Source of the DNA: Bacillus sp. FJAT-27264
GTDB taxonomy: Bacteria; Bacillota; Bacilli; Paenibacillales; Paenibacillaceae
Direction: 5' to 3'
NCBI RefSeq assembly: GCF_001682855.1
Contig: NZ_MAQW01000030.1
Location: 179,275 to 243,274, forward strand
DNA: 64,000 nt
Below the pieces are notes generated by a model. That model searched no databases, was not told the origin of the DNA, and saw nothing but the letters and a program-made list of their open reading frames with translations. How positions within the stretch are numbered: the stretch's first letter is position 1; the number at the start of each line of letters is the position of its first letter. The translations under genes were made by a program, and so were the position numbers. Positions 52,443-60,863 of this stretch are shown here, in pieces.

Positions 52443-52687
52443 ACGAAGTCAGGCCAAGGACGGGAATGTGCTTTTGCCGGGTGAGCAAATGTCGGTGCCG
52501 GGAGTGGATTCTTATCAATATACTGAATCACCGGACTCGGCATTTGCCACTGAAGGAATAGCCTGGTTGATGGGTAACGCTGTGCAGGGAAGGGGTCGGT
52601 CAATGAAAGGGAATTGGCCGGACTCCGGATAACTTTTAGGAGGTGAATGGCCGCTCCCAGCCTTGGGTAAAGGAGCGCCAAGACGCC

Positions 52688-54184
52688 ATGGCCGACAAAG
52701 CTACAATCGTCCTCTTTTCTCATGTCTCCAATACACGAAGCATTACCGGTGCGGAGAAGCTGCTGCTCTTCTTCGGCCGTGAGCTGTCCCGTTTTTTCAA
52801 CTGCATACTGGTTGCGCCGCATGAAGGGAAGCTGACCGGGCAGGCCCGGCGCTTCGGGCTGAATGTACAGCTTATGCCGATCCCTCTTTTATATGGAATG
52901 TACACTCCGTATGCAGGCCTTCCAGCCGATGCCCGCAAGCTGCAGGAGAGCAAGGAATATCGGGAGCTAACCGATTGGCTCGTCGTTCTGCGTCCGGACT
53001 TTATCATCACCAGTACATGCGTTCATGTGCTTCCGGCCATGGCCGCCAAGTCCCTGGGTATTCCCGTAGTGTGGAAAATTTCAGAGGCCATAACAGACAA
53101 TGAATACACAGGGATCAGTGTTGAACTGATAGACCGCAACAGTGATGAGATATTGGCCATTTCCCATACGGCGGCAGCCTGTTTTACGCAAGAGATGATG
53201 GTCGACAAGGTCACGCTGCTTCCCCCGTCATGGAATGATGAGGAGATGATGGTAGCATCATGGAGCAAGCTGCGGGGCGAACGGAGACTGGAACTGCGGG
53301 TACAGCCGCACCAGAAGCTGGTCGGCTATATATCTTCCTTCATTAATAAGGAAAAGGGACTGGAACATTTCGTAGATATGGCGGTAACCGTAGCGGCCGC
53401 ACAACGGGATGCCAAGTTTCTCGTCATTGGGACACCGGGGGATAAGAGCTTCTATGACCGCTGTGTTCGTAAGGTGAAAATGGAGGGCCTTCATTCCCGC
53501 TTCAAATTTGTTGGCTATGAGGATTGCCTGCCGGAAGCTTATTGTGCGATGGATGTACTTGTTGTACCCAGCCTCATTCGTGAGGGCTTCGGGATGACAG
53601 CCTTGGAGGGAATGTCCTTCGGTAAACCTGTCGTGGCCTATGCTTCCGGAGGACTGCAGGAGATTCTGCAAGCTGGGGGCTGTGGCGATTATCTCGTCCC
53701 GGTAGAAAATACCGTGGCACTGGCTGATGCGGTAAAAGCGCTGTTGGCGGAGCCAGGCCTTGCCGCTGCCATAGGCAGCAGGGCGCGCGAGCTGGCCGTG
53801 GCCGCCTACGGCCCGGCGGCGTACCGCATGCGCCTGCATGGACTCGCGGAGAGGTGGAACCTCCGCTACTGCAGTGCGCCGCCCGCTGCGATCCCCGTCG
53901 CAGCGGTGCCTCCGCCCGGACCTGCGGTCCCGGGCGGAAGCGAGCCTCCCGCCGCTGCCGAGCCGCGGCGGGGAACTTCGCGCCGCGCGTCCCTGCGGCG
54001 CAGCAAGATCCGGCGCGGCCGTCTGCGTCGCGCCAAGGACCGGGCGCGCCGGCGCGGGCGCCCGTCCGCCACTCGCCGCGCGTCCCGCAAGCGGCGGTCA
54101 AGACCCGCCGCCCGGCGGCAGCGGTCCGGCGGCAAGCGCCGCAGCAGCGCCCGCCGGACTAAGGGCCGCCGCAAGGCGGCGTAG
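52688..54184 (+). CDS. Family 4 glycosyltransferase with Arg-rich C-terminal tail
   Basis: A 498-residue enzyme. Residues 1-390 form a GT-B fold. The N-terminal half has VLFSHVSNTRSITGAEKLL, and the C-terminal half has VGYISSFINKEKGLEHFV and the donor-binding REGFGMTALEGMSFGKPVV. After a Pro/Ala linker, residues 425-498 are a tail of Arg, Ser, Ala and Lys with about 40 percent Arg and coding GC near 80 percent, far above the neighbours. ATG 52688 lies 12 bases after AAAGGAG. The tail resembles the basic heads of the 25-kb glycosyltransferases. The 52443-52687 gap before it holds no supported gene. Confidence 0.87.
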   Translation: MADKATIVLFSHVSNTRSITGAEKLLLFFGRELSRFFNCILVAPHEGKLTGQARRFGLNVQLMPIPLLYGMYTPYAGLPADARKLQESKEYRELTDWLVVLRPDFIITSTCVHVLPAMAAKSLGIPVVWKISEAITDNEYTGISVELIDRNSDEILAISHTAAACFTQEMMVDKVTLLPPSWNDEEMMVASWSKLRGERRLELRVQPHQKLVGYISSFINKEKGLEHFVDMAVTVAAAQRDAKFLVIGTPGDKSFYDRCVRKVKMEGLHSRFKFVGYEDCLPEAYCAMDVLVVPSLIREGFGMTALEGMSFGKPVVAYASGGLQEILQAGGCGDYLVPVENTVALADAVKALLAEPGLAAAIGSRARELAVAAYGPAAYRMRLHGLAERWNLRYCSAPPAAIPVAAVPPPGPAVPGGSEPPAAAEPRRGTSRRASLRRSKIRRGRLRRAKDRARRRGRPSATRRASRKRRSRPAARRQRSGGKRRSSARRTKGRRKAA

Positions 54185-54241
54185 GCCGCTTCAGACCTAG
54201 CGGCCGGAACGGAATTATATACAAGGCAGGGGAGTGAACTC

Positions 54242-55336
54242 ATGAAGATCATGACGATCTTGGGCACACGGCCCGAAATTATCCGTCTCAGCGTAATCAT
54301 TCCGCTGCTCGATGAGCACGCGGAGCGACATGTACTGGTGCATACCGGCCAGAACTTTACTTCCAGTCTCAGCGGCATCTTCTTTGCAGAACTGGGTCTG
54401 CGGGCACCGGATTATGTGCTGCAGGATAAGCAGGCAGGGCTTGGTGGACAAATGGCTGCTATGTTTGGAGGGTTGGAGCCGATTCTGCGGAAGGAACGGC
54501 CGGACCGTATTCTGCTGCTGGGTGATACCAACAGCGCGTTGTGTGCGATTCTGGCTGAGCGCATGGGAATTCCGGTGGTGCATATGGAAGCGGGAAATCG
54601 CTGCTACGATTTGAATGTGCCCGAAGAGAAAAACCGCCGCGTCATCGATGCGGTGTCCACCATTAATATGCCATATACACAGCAGAGTAAAAGGCATCTT
54701 GTCAGTGAAGGTTTTCCTACGAACCGGATCGTGCTGACCGGAAATCCGATCCATGAAGTGATGACACATTATGAAGCCCAGATTGGCGGGAGTGATATTC
54801 TAGACTGTTTAAGCCTTGCGCCAGGCCAGTATTTCCTGGTCACGGCTCACCGGGCTGAGAATGTTGACGATCCTCACTCGCTTGAACAAATTATGTTTGG
54901 TCTGAATGAAGTTGCCGAACATTTTGGAATTCGCCTGATCTGCAGCATCCATCCCCGCACACGCTCTAGGCTTACAGAGCAACTCTCGTTATCCATGCAC
55001 CCACTGGTTGAATTTCATGAGCCTTTCGGATTTTTTGACTTTGTTCATTTGGAGCGGCATGCATTGTGTGCGATCAGCGACAGCGGCACCGTTCAGGAGG
55101 AGTGCTGCCTGATGGGGGTACCGACCGTTACCATTCGTAAAACCACAGAACGCCCGGAGACGGTGGATTGCGGAAGCAATGTGGTGTCCGGGGTAAATCG
55201 GGACAGCATTCTGCGCTGCGTCAAGCTGATGACCTCGCTTCACCGGGAATGGGAGGCACCGGAAGGCTATAAAGCCCCGGATGTCTCGGCCAAAGTAGTC
55301 AAATTTTTGCTTGGAGGGAACCTGCATGTTCAATAA
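54242..55336 (+). CDS. UDP-N-acetylglucosamine 2-epimerase-family protein (non-hydrolysing)
   Basis: A 364-residue GT-B-like epimerase that inverts C2 of a UDP-HexNAc. Signatures are ILGTRPEIIRLS, LLLGDTNSAL, HMEAGNRCYD, VTAHRAENVDDP and the UDP-binding SDSGTVQEECCLMGVP. Standing with the dehydratase and reductase that follow, it fits the third step of UDP-L-FucNAc or UDP-L-rhamnosamine synthesis (CapG/WbvD role) rather than plain WecB. AGGGGAG is 7 bases before the ATG. The next gene overlaps it by 11 bases. Confidence 0.9.
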   Translation: MKIMTILGTRPEIIRLSVIIPLLDEHAERHVLVHTGQNFTSSLSGIFFAELGLRAPDYVLQDKQAGLGGQMAAMFGGLEPILRKERPDRILLLGDTNSALCAILAERMGIPVVHMEAGNRCYDLNVPEEKNRRVIDAVSTINMPYTQQSKRHLVSEGFPTNRIVLTGNPIHEVMTHYEAQIGGSDILDCLSLAPGQYFLVTAHRAENVDDPHSLEQIMFGLNEVAEHFGIRLICSIHPRTRSRLTEQLSLSMHPLVEFHEPFGFFDFVHLERHALCAISDSGTVQEECCLMGVPTVTIRKTTERPETVDCGSNVVSGVNRDSILRCVKLMTSLHREWEAPEGYKAPDVSAKVVKFLLGGNLHVQ

Positions 55337-56312
55337 TAAACGGATTCTGGTCACCGGCGGCACCGGTTCCTGGGGGCATGAACTGATCCGGCAGCTGTTG
55401 CCGCAAAATCCGCGCGAAATCATAGTATTCTCCCGCAGCGAGTCAGCCCAGGTAGCGATGAGCCGCGAGTTTGAGGATGATCGTCTCAGCTTCACTATTG
55501 GCGATATCCGCGATAAGGATGCCCTTACTGCGGCATGCCGGGGTATCGACTATGTATTTCACCTGGCAGCACTGAAGCATGTTCCGGTCTGTGAGGATCA
55601 ACCCTATGAAGCTTTGAAGACCAATGTAGTCGGCACACAAAATGTGATTGAGTCGGCAATTACGAACCATGTGGAGAAAGTCATCTATATTTCTACCGAC
55701 AAAGCGGCCAACCCGTCCAACTTCTATGGAATGACGAAAGCGATTGGGGAGAAGCTGATCGTGTATGCCAACCTGATTGGTTCAAACACCCGGTTCGTAA
55801 CGGTACGTGGTGGCAACGTGCTTGGCACGAACGGCAGTGTTGTGCATCTGTTCATGAAGCAGATTAAGGATAAAGGACAGGTGCGTATTACAGATATGGG
55901 CATGACGCGTTTCTTCCTGACTCTGCGCGATGCTATTACTCTGCTGTTCAAAGCGTCGGAAGTCAGTGTCGGCGGTGAAATCTTTGTCATGACCATGCCG
56001 ACCTGCCGGATCGTCGATCTGGCTGAGGTACTGATTGAGGCCTCCGGGAAAGAGGATGTCAGCATTGTTGAATCAGGCATCCGGCCTGGTGAGAAGATTC
56101 ATGAAATCCTCATGAGTGATTTTGAAAGTATGACAACAGTAGTTTATGACGAACAGTATCTGGTGATTCTGCCAACGCTGGATATGCCGGAACTGAAAGA
56201 GCATTACAGCCGTTACCCACATGTCTCCTTCAACAGCTTCAGCTCCGAGACCAATCTGATGGACCAGGATGAGATCAAGGACATTTTGATCCGGGGAGGT
56301 TTTCTCCAATGA
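55326..56312 (+). CDS. UDP-GlcNAc 4,6-dehydratase/5-epimerase-type SDR (CapE/FnlA-like)
   Basis: A 328-residue extended short-chain dehydrogenase. NAD(P) is bound by VTGGTGSWGHEL. FHLAALKHVPVCE is typical of the CapD/FlaA1/CapE branch; the catalytic region is STDKAANPSNFYGMTK. These enzymes remove water from UDP-GlcNAc, and in CapE/FnlA also epimerise C5, giving 4-keto-6-deoxy sugars. ATG 55326 overlaps the end of the 2-epimerase gene by 11 bases with TTGGAGGG upstream. Reduction by the next enzyme would follow. Confidence 0.9.
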   Translation: MFNNKRILVTGGTGSWGHELIRQLLPQNPREIIVFSRSESAQVAMSREFEDDRLSFTIGDIRDKDALTAACRGIDYVFHLAALKHVPVCEDQPYEALKTNVVGTQNVIESAITNHVEKVIYISTDKAANPSNFYGMTKAIGEKLIVYANLIGSNTRFVTVRGGNVLGTNGSVVHLFMKQIKDKGQVRITDMGMTRFFLTLRDAITLLFKASEVSVGGEIFVMTMPTCRIVDLAEVLIEASGKEDVSIVESGIRPGEKIHEILMSDFESMTTVVYDEQYLVILPTLDMPELKEHYSRYPHVSFNSFSSETNLMDQDEIKDILIRGGFLQ

Positions 56313-57148
56313 AGCTGCTTATCCTCGGTGGAAACGGTATGGCCGGGCATATGCTCGTGAATTATTTTCGCCGTCAGGGCAAGCATAGCGTGTTCTATAC
56401 AACCCGGGATAAAAAAGATCTCAGCGGGCTGTATGTGGACGCCGACGATATCGCCGGGGTAGAAAATCTGGTCGATATCGTCTCTCCTCATTGCATTATC
56501 AATGCCATGGGGGTGCTTAACCAGTTTGCAGAGCGTGATAGAATCGGAGCTTACCATGTGAACGGATTTCTTCCACATCGCCTGCGGCGTGTGGCGGATG
56601 AGGTTCATGCGCGGCTGATTCATATCAGCACCGACTGCGTGTTCGAAGGAACACGTGGCGGTTATGCCGAGGACGACACTCCGGACGGGACTTCGGTATA
56701 CGCGATTACCAAAAGTCTTGGTGAGGTGCGTGAACCGGGGCATTTGACCATTCGCACATCTATTATAGGGCCCGAAATCCGCTCCGGTGGGATCGGATTA
56801 CTGGAGTGGTTCCTGGCTCAGACGGGTCAGGTCTCGGGCTATAGCCGGGTGATGTGGAACGGGGTGACCACCCTGGAGCTGGCCAAAGCTATAGATTCTT
56901 TGCTGGACTCCACCGTTTCTGGTCTTATCCATCTTGCCCACCCCCAGCCAGTAAGCAAACATCAGCTGCTACAGCAGATTCGTAAAGCTTTTGACAAGCG
57001 GGATGTGGAGATTGTTCTTGAAGATATGTACGTGCAGGACCGTACACTGCAAAGCACAAGACCTGACTTCAGCTGGGATTTCCCGACGTATTCAGTGATG
57101 CTTGCAGAGCTTGCGGAGTGGATGAATCCGCCGGAAGCGACCCTATGA
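56309..57148 (+). CDS. RmlD/CapF-like nucleotide-sugar reductase
   Basis: A 279-residue short-chain reductase with ILGGNGMAGHMLV, INAMGVLNQ, HISTDCVFEGTRGGY and the catalytic YAITK. It resembles dTDP-4-dehydrorhamnose reductase. In this gene order it most likely reduces the C4 keto group of the dehydratase product. Its ATG overlaps the previous stop (ATGA). The set 54242-57148 then equals the CapE-F-G / WbvB-R-D trio. CapF carries an additional cupin domain that is absent here, which favours the WbvR-like L-quinovosamine/rhamnosamine route. Confidence 0.87.
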   Translation: MKLLILGGNGMAGHMLVNYFRRQGKHSVFYTTRDKKDLSGLYVDADDIAGVENLVDIVSPHCIINAMGVLNQFAERDRIGAYHVNGFLPHRLRRVADEVHARLIHISTDCVFEGTRGGYAEDDTPDGTSVYAITKSLGEVREPGHLTIRTSIIGPEIRSGGIGLLEWFLAQTGQVSGYSRVMWNGVTTLELAKAIDSLLDSTVSGLIHLAHPQPVSKHQLLQQIRKAFDKRDVEIVLEDMYVQDRTLQSTRPDFSWDFPTYSVMLAELAEWMNPPEATL

Positions 57149-58134
57149 ACGGGCGCAGATTGCTTATCACCGGAGCAGGGGGATTTACTGGACGCCATGC
57201 GGTTCGCAGCTTCGCGGCAGAGGGAGCGCAGGTCACGGCAGTGTTGCGCCATCCCGGGAATGATGGGGGCTCCAAGGGAGCTGCCCTCATATTCCCGGAA
57301 GGCGTTCAGGTGCATTACTGCGATTTGAGCAACAGGAAAGCTGTTAATGAAATGATCCAGACGGTCGCACCGGATGAGGTTTTACATCTCGCAGGCAAAA
57401 ATTCGGTGCCGGAATCCTGGCGTGACCCGCTGCTATATTTAGAAAGTAATGTAATGGCCACTCTCTACCTGCTGGAAGCCCTGCGGAGCCTGCCTCAAAG
57501 CCGGATTCTGGTGGCGGGCTCGCGTCTCAAGTTCAAGGCGGGAATGGCGGCCGGACCGCCGCATCCCTACAGTCTCAGCAAAACATTGGAGGAACTGGCG
57601 TCACTGGCCTGGGGGACCTTGTTCCGGCAACCGGTGCTAATGGCTGAGCCCTGTAATCTGATTGGCCCCGGTCCCTCCACCGGGTTTTGCTCATTATTGA
57701 CCCGGTATATTGTCACTCTGGAAGAAGGGGGGAAGCCGCCTCTGTTCAAGCTTTCTTCCCGGTATGACCTTCGTGACTTTCTGGATGTACGTGACGCGGT
57801 CAAGGCCTACAGTGTGATTTTGAATAAAGGGGAGACAGGAACGGTATATAAGATTGATTCCGGACGGCAGCGTTCCCTGGGCGAGATCGCGGAGCATCTG
57901 GTCAGCTGCTCGGCAGTAGCGGTGCCGTTGGACTGGGGCCCAGAAGCCAGTGAAGCACAGGAGCAGAACGCGCTGGATCAGACGCAACGACAGGATTCCG
58001 GGGCAATTGTCCCGGATCTCCAGGTCACACCCGAAGTGAATGTAGCCACGTTAGGTTGGAAACCGGAGATCGGTCTGGAGACCTCGCTCACCGATATCCT
58101 GGTCCATTATCGAACCAACGGGGAAGGAGGGTAA
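57145..58134 (+). CDS. NAD-dependent epimerase/dehydratase (GDP-mannose dehydratase/RMD-like)
   Basis: A 329-residue extended SDR with TGAGGFTGRHAVRSF, HLAGKNSVPESW, the catalytic PYSLSK and SSRYDLRDFLDVRDAV. This pattern is close to GDP-4-dehydro-6-deoxymannose reductase/RmlB-like enzymes. The product cannot be assigned. The start overlaps the previous stop (ATGA), so it is made with the amino-sugar trio. A glycosyltransferase follows after 3 bases. Confidence 0.87.
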   Translation: MNGRRLLITGAGGFTGRHAVRSFAAEGAQVTAVLRHPGNDGGSKGAALIFPEGVQVHYCDLSNRKAVNEMIQTVAPDEVLHLAGKNSVPESWRDPLLYLESNVMATLYLLEALRSLPQSRILVAGSRLKFKAGMAAGPPHPYSLSKTLEELASLAWGTLFRQPVLMAEPCNLIGPGPSTGFCSLLTRYIVTLEEGGKPPLFKLSSRYDLRDFLDVRDAVKAYSVILNKGETGTVYKIDSGRQRSLGEIAEHLVSCSAVAVPLDWGPEASEAQEQNALDQTQRQDSGAIVPDLQVTPEVNVATLGWKPEIGLETSLTDILVHYRTNGEGG

Positions 58135-58137
58135 GTA

Positions 58138-58856
58138 TGAACAATCCGAAAGTGTCAGTCATTATCCCTTTTTACAATTGTCCTTATATTGAACAGGCGC
58201 TGCAAAGCGCATTGTCACAATCCTGGCAGCCCTATGAAATCATTCTCGTAGACGATGGTTCGACGATCCATCAGGAGCGGATTACTCCGTATCTCCCTTA
58301 CATTCACTATCTGGGCAAGAGCAACGGGGGAACTGCCACCGCTCTGAATCACGGTATTCGGCAAGCTACAGGTGATTATATCGTCTGGCTGAGCTCAGAT
58401 GACCTGTTTTATCATGACAAAATCAGAAATCAGGTTCTGTACATGGAACAGAATAACTTACTGATCTCTTATACCAACTTTAATTATATAAACGGGCAAT
58501 CCCAATTGATCAAGATGAATGCGGCAGCGTTGTTTCCGGACCACCTTGCCTATCTCCGCTGCTTCCTTCAGGGAAATCCTGTGAATGGCTGTACGATCAT
58601 GATCAAGAGAGAACTGTTTGGAGCCATTGGTGACTTCGATGAATCGTTGCCCTTCACCCATGACTATGACTTGTGGTTCCGGGCAATACTCAATGGCTAT
58701 CCTCCGGTGCTGCTGAACCAGTCCCTGACCGCTTACCGCCAGCATGACGGCATGGGCACGATGAAGCATTACGATACCATTATTGCCGAAGTGGCTGTAA
58801 CCATCAATCGCTACCAAGCGCCACTCCGTGATCTGATCTACTCTATGGGAGGCTAA
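58138..58856 (+). CDS. Family 2 glycosyltransferase (paralogue A)
   Basis: A 239-residue GT2 enzyme: VSVIIPFYNCPYIEQAL, ILVDDGSTIHQERI, NGGTATALNHGI, metal site WLSSDD, VNGCTIMIKRELF and the acceptor-side FTHDYDLWFRA. GGAAGGAGG is 5 bases before the ATG. It follows the epimerase by 3 bases. The gene at 59002 is a clear paralogue (same FYNCPY and DDGST.H motifs). Donor probably one of the UDP-sugars made upstream. Confidence 0.9.
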
Positions 58857-58906
58857 CAATGAGAGAAGAACAGGACTAGATTTCGGAGAATTCCTGGAGG
58901 GCTAAA

Positions 58907-58946
58907 AGACCCGTGCAGCGGCCTCCGCCTGTGCAGGTCTCCTTTT
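58907..58946 (+). terminator. Weak terminator or attenuator between paired glycosyltransferase genes
   Basis: An imperfect 12-bp stem (58907-58918 with 58929-58940) and a short T-run inside a same-strand gene cluster. It may lower, not stop, downstream transcription. Confidence 0.4.
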
Positions 58947-59001
58947 AAGGACGGCAAAGATACCGCGGTGGCCGGACTTTCAAGGCGAAGGAGATGAGCG
59001 C

Positions 59002-59724
59002 ATGAATAATAAATCCAGGGTCTCGGTAGTCATTCCTTTTTACAATTGTCCTTATGTGGATCAAGCGCTGGAGAGCGCTCTGGCTCAGAGTTATACCGAT
59101 ATCGAGATTATCGTCGTTGACGACGGTTCCACTGTCCATGTGGAGAAGCTTACTCCTTATATGGACAGTATTTTATATATCCGCAAGGAAAACGGGGGCA
59201 CAGCATCTGCCTTGAACCAGGGCATTAAAGCGGCAACGGGAGGTTTTTTTGCCTGGCTCAGCGCCGATGATATTTTTCACCCTGACAAAATCAGAAGACA
59301 GCTGGAAATGTTGCGAAGCTCCGGACTGTCTTTTAATCATACGGCCTATTATTACATTAATGGGCAGGGGGAAAGGCTGACCGAAGCAGTGAATCTTCCG
59401 TTTGCCAGCAAAAGGCATTTGCTGGAGACGATGATGACCGGCTGCACCGTGAATGGCAGTACAGTGCTGCTGGATATGGATATTTTTCGTAAGCTGGGGC
59501 TGTTTAATGAAGCGTATTTGTATACACATGACTATGAATTATGGCTCCGGCTGCTGCCTTATTATGAATGGTCTTTTATTGAAACGCCGCTGCTCAATTA
59601 CAGGGTTCATGAGGCCATGGGCTCTGTGGTTCACAGCGAGGCGCAACGTCGGGAAATCAAACGGCTACAGGCCAAGTATCGCATGCAGATTCTGCGTCTA
59701 CTTCGGAAGGAGAACAGTAAATGA
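59002..59724 (+). CDS. Family 2 glycosyltransferase (paralogue B)
   Basis: A 240-residue GT2 enzyme with VSVVIPFYNCPYVDQALES, IIVVDDGSTVHVEKLTPYM, metal site WLSADD, TVNGSTVLLDMDIF and YTHDYELWLRLLP. It shares length and motifs with the gene at 58138, indicating duplication. AAGGAG is 8 bases before the ATG. The C-terminus is basic (KRLQAKYRMQILRLLRKENSK). It overlaps the next gene by four bases. Confidence 0.9.
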   Translation: MNNKSRVSVVIPFYNCPYVDQALESALAQSYTDIEIIVVDDGSTVHVEKLTPYMDSILYIRKENGGTASALNQGIKAATGGFFAWLSADDIFHPDKIRRQLEMLRSSGLSFNHTAYYYINGQGERLTEAVNLPFASKRHLLETMMTGCTVNGSTVLLDMDIFRKLGLFNEAYLYTHDYELWLRLLPYYEWSFIETPLLNYRVHEAMGSVVHSEAQRREIKRLQAKYRMQILRLLRKENSK

Positions 59725-60758
59725 AACTGACGTTTCCAATTCTGACTTTGTCCAAGGGCGGGGCACAACGGATGCTGGCTGAACTGGCCAACCATCTAGC
59801 TGGGTTTGGTCATGATGTGACGATCCTGATGCCCCGGAACGGGATTGTAGAGTATCCAATGAAGTGCAAAATCATTCATTCCTCGGATCTGTGGGGCATC
59901 AGCGCTGCCGATTTTCCCTTCAGTGATGTTATTGTCTCCAACTATTACAGCACCGTGGCAGTGTCGCAGCAGGCCAGCGAAGCGGGCAAAGGCATTCACA
60001 CCCGGCTGACGCTCTGCTATGAACCAACTTTTTTGCCGGATAATAACGTGTCCTTCGCCTCCTACAACGTGACGAGTAACCTCTTCGTCCTGTCTAATTG
60101 GCAGCAAAGCCTGGTGCAACTGGTCCATGGCATCAAGGGCCGGATTGTGCCCATTGGTGTGAACCCCGACTTCTATAATATGAAACTTCGCAGGCAAGGA
60201 GGAAGACGCCCCATTGTTTCGACGATCTTGCGTAAGCCTGAAGGGGGGTTCTCCGATCACCGCGAGCAGGCTTATTTGATTCGGCAGTTGAATAGGGTGA
60301 AAGAGTGCCATCCCGAGGTGGAGATCTACCTGATTATCCCGCCGCGCGAGTTTGCTGAGTCAGCGATGCTGCAAGAATTCCTGCATGATCCGGGCTACCA
60401 GATTCGTACACCCGCCAATGATGAGGAGCTCTGCTACCATTATAATGAGAGCGACATTTTTGTCAGTGCAAGCACGCATGATGCCGGCTCGCTGCCGGGA
60501 CTAGAAGCAATGCGCTGCGGTGCTGCGCTCGTAACCACCTATGCGGGCGGGAACATGGAATATTGCAGCCCTGGCGAGAATTGCCTGATGTCCTATCGTT
60601 ATGAGAACAAGCTGGCTGAGGATGTACTGAGACTGATTGAGGAGCCGGAATTGCGTAGTAGACTTGCTCTTAGAGGTGAACAGGATTCGCAACGTTTTAC
60701 TTGGCAGCAGAGTGCTGAAATATTACAGCATGAGCTGCTTGAGATTGTGTCACAGTAA
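59721..60758 (+). CDS. Family 4 glycosyltransferase
   Basis: A 345-residue GT-B enzyme: FPILTLSKGGAQRMLAELA at the N-terminus, VSNYYSTVAVSQQA, VPIGVNPDFY, and the donor-site ASTHDAGSLPGLEAMRCGAALV with ENCLMSY. Its ATG lies within the previous stop (ATGA), so it is coupled to paralogue B. It is the last gene of the long rightward glycosylation cluster, which a terminator closes. Confidence 0.88.
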   Translation: MKLTFPILTLSKGGAQRMLAELANHLAGFGHDVTILMPRNGIVEYPMKCKIIHSSDLWGISAADFPFSDVIVSNYYSTVAVSQQASEAGKGIHTRLTLCYEPTFLPDNNVSFASYNVTSNLFVLSNWQQSLVQLVHGIKGRIVPIGVNPDFYNMKLRRQGGRRPIVSTILRKPEGGFSDHREQAYLIRQLNRVKECHPEVEIYLIIPPREFAESAMLQEFLHDPGYQIRTPANDEELCYHYNESDIFVSASTHDAGSLPGLEAMRCGAALVTTYAGGNMEYCSPGENCLMSYRYENKLAEDVLRLIEEPELRSRLALRGEQDSQRFTWQQSAEILQHELLEIVSQ

Positions 60759-60786
60759 CGAGCAAGCCTTTGTTATAGGTATACAA

Positions 60787-60830
60787 AAAGAACCTTCGAT
60801 CCCACGCTACTGGACTGAGGGTTCTTTAAG
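60787..60830. terminator. Bidirectional terminator between convergent glycosyltransferase genes
   Basis: AAAGAACC and GGTTCTTT arms (60787-60794, 60820-60827) with further partial pairing inside. An A-run lies on the left and TTTAAG on the right. Confidence 0.7.
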
Positions 60831-60863
60831 TTGGACATAGACGATTGGAAGCAGCTTGGAGGA

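Noticed and set aside
53574..54378. Open frames on both strands over the Arg-rich tail of the glycosyltransferase
   Set aside because: The GC content near 80 percent removes stop codons from all frames. Only the plus-strand frame continues a recognised enzyme.
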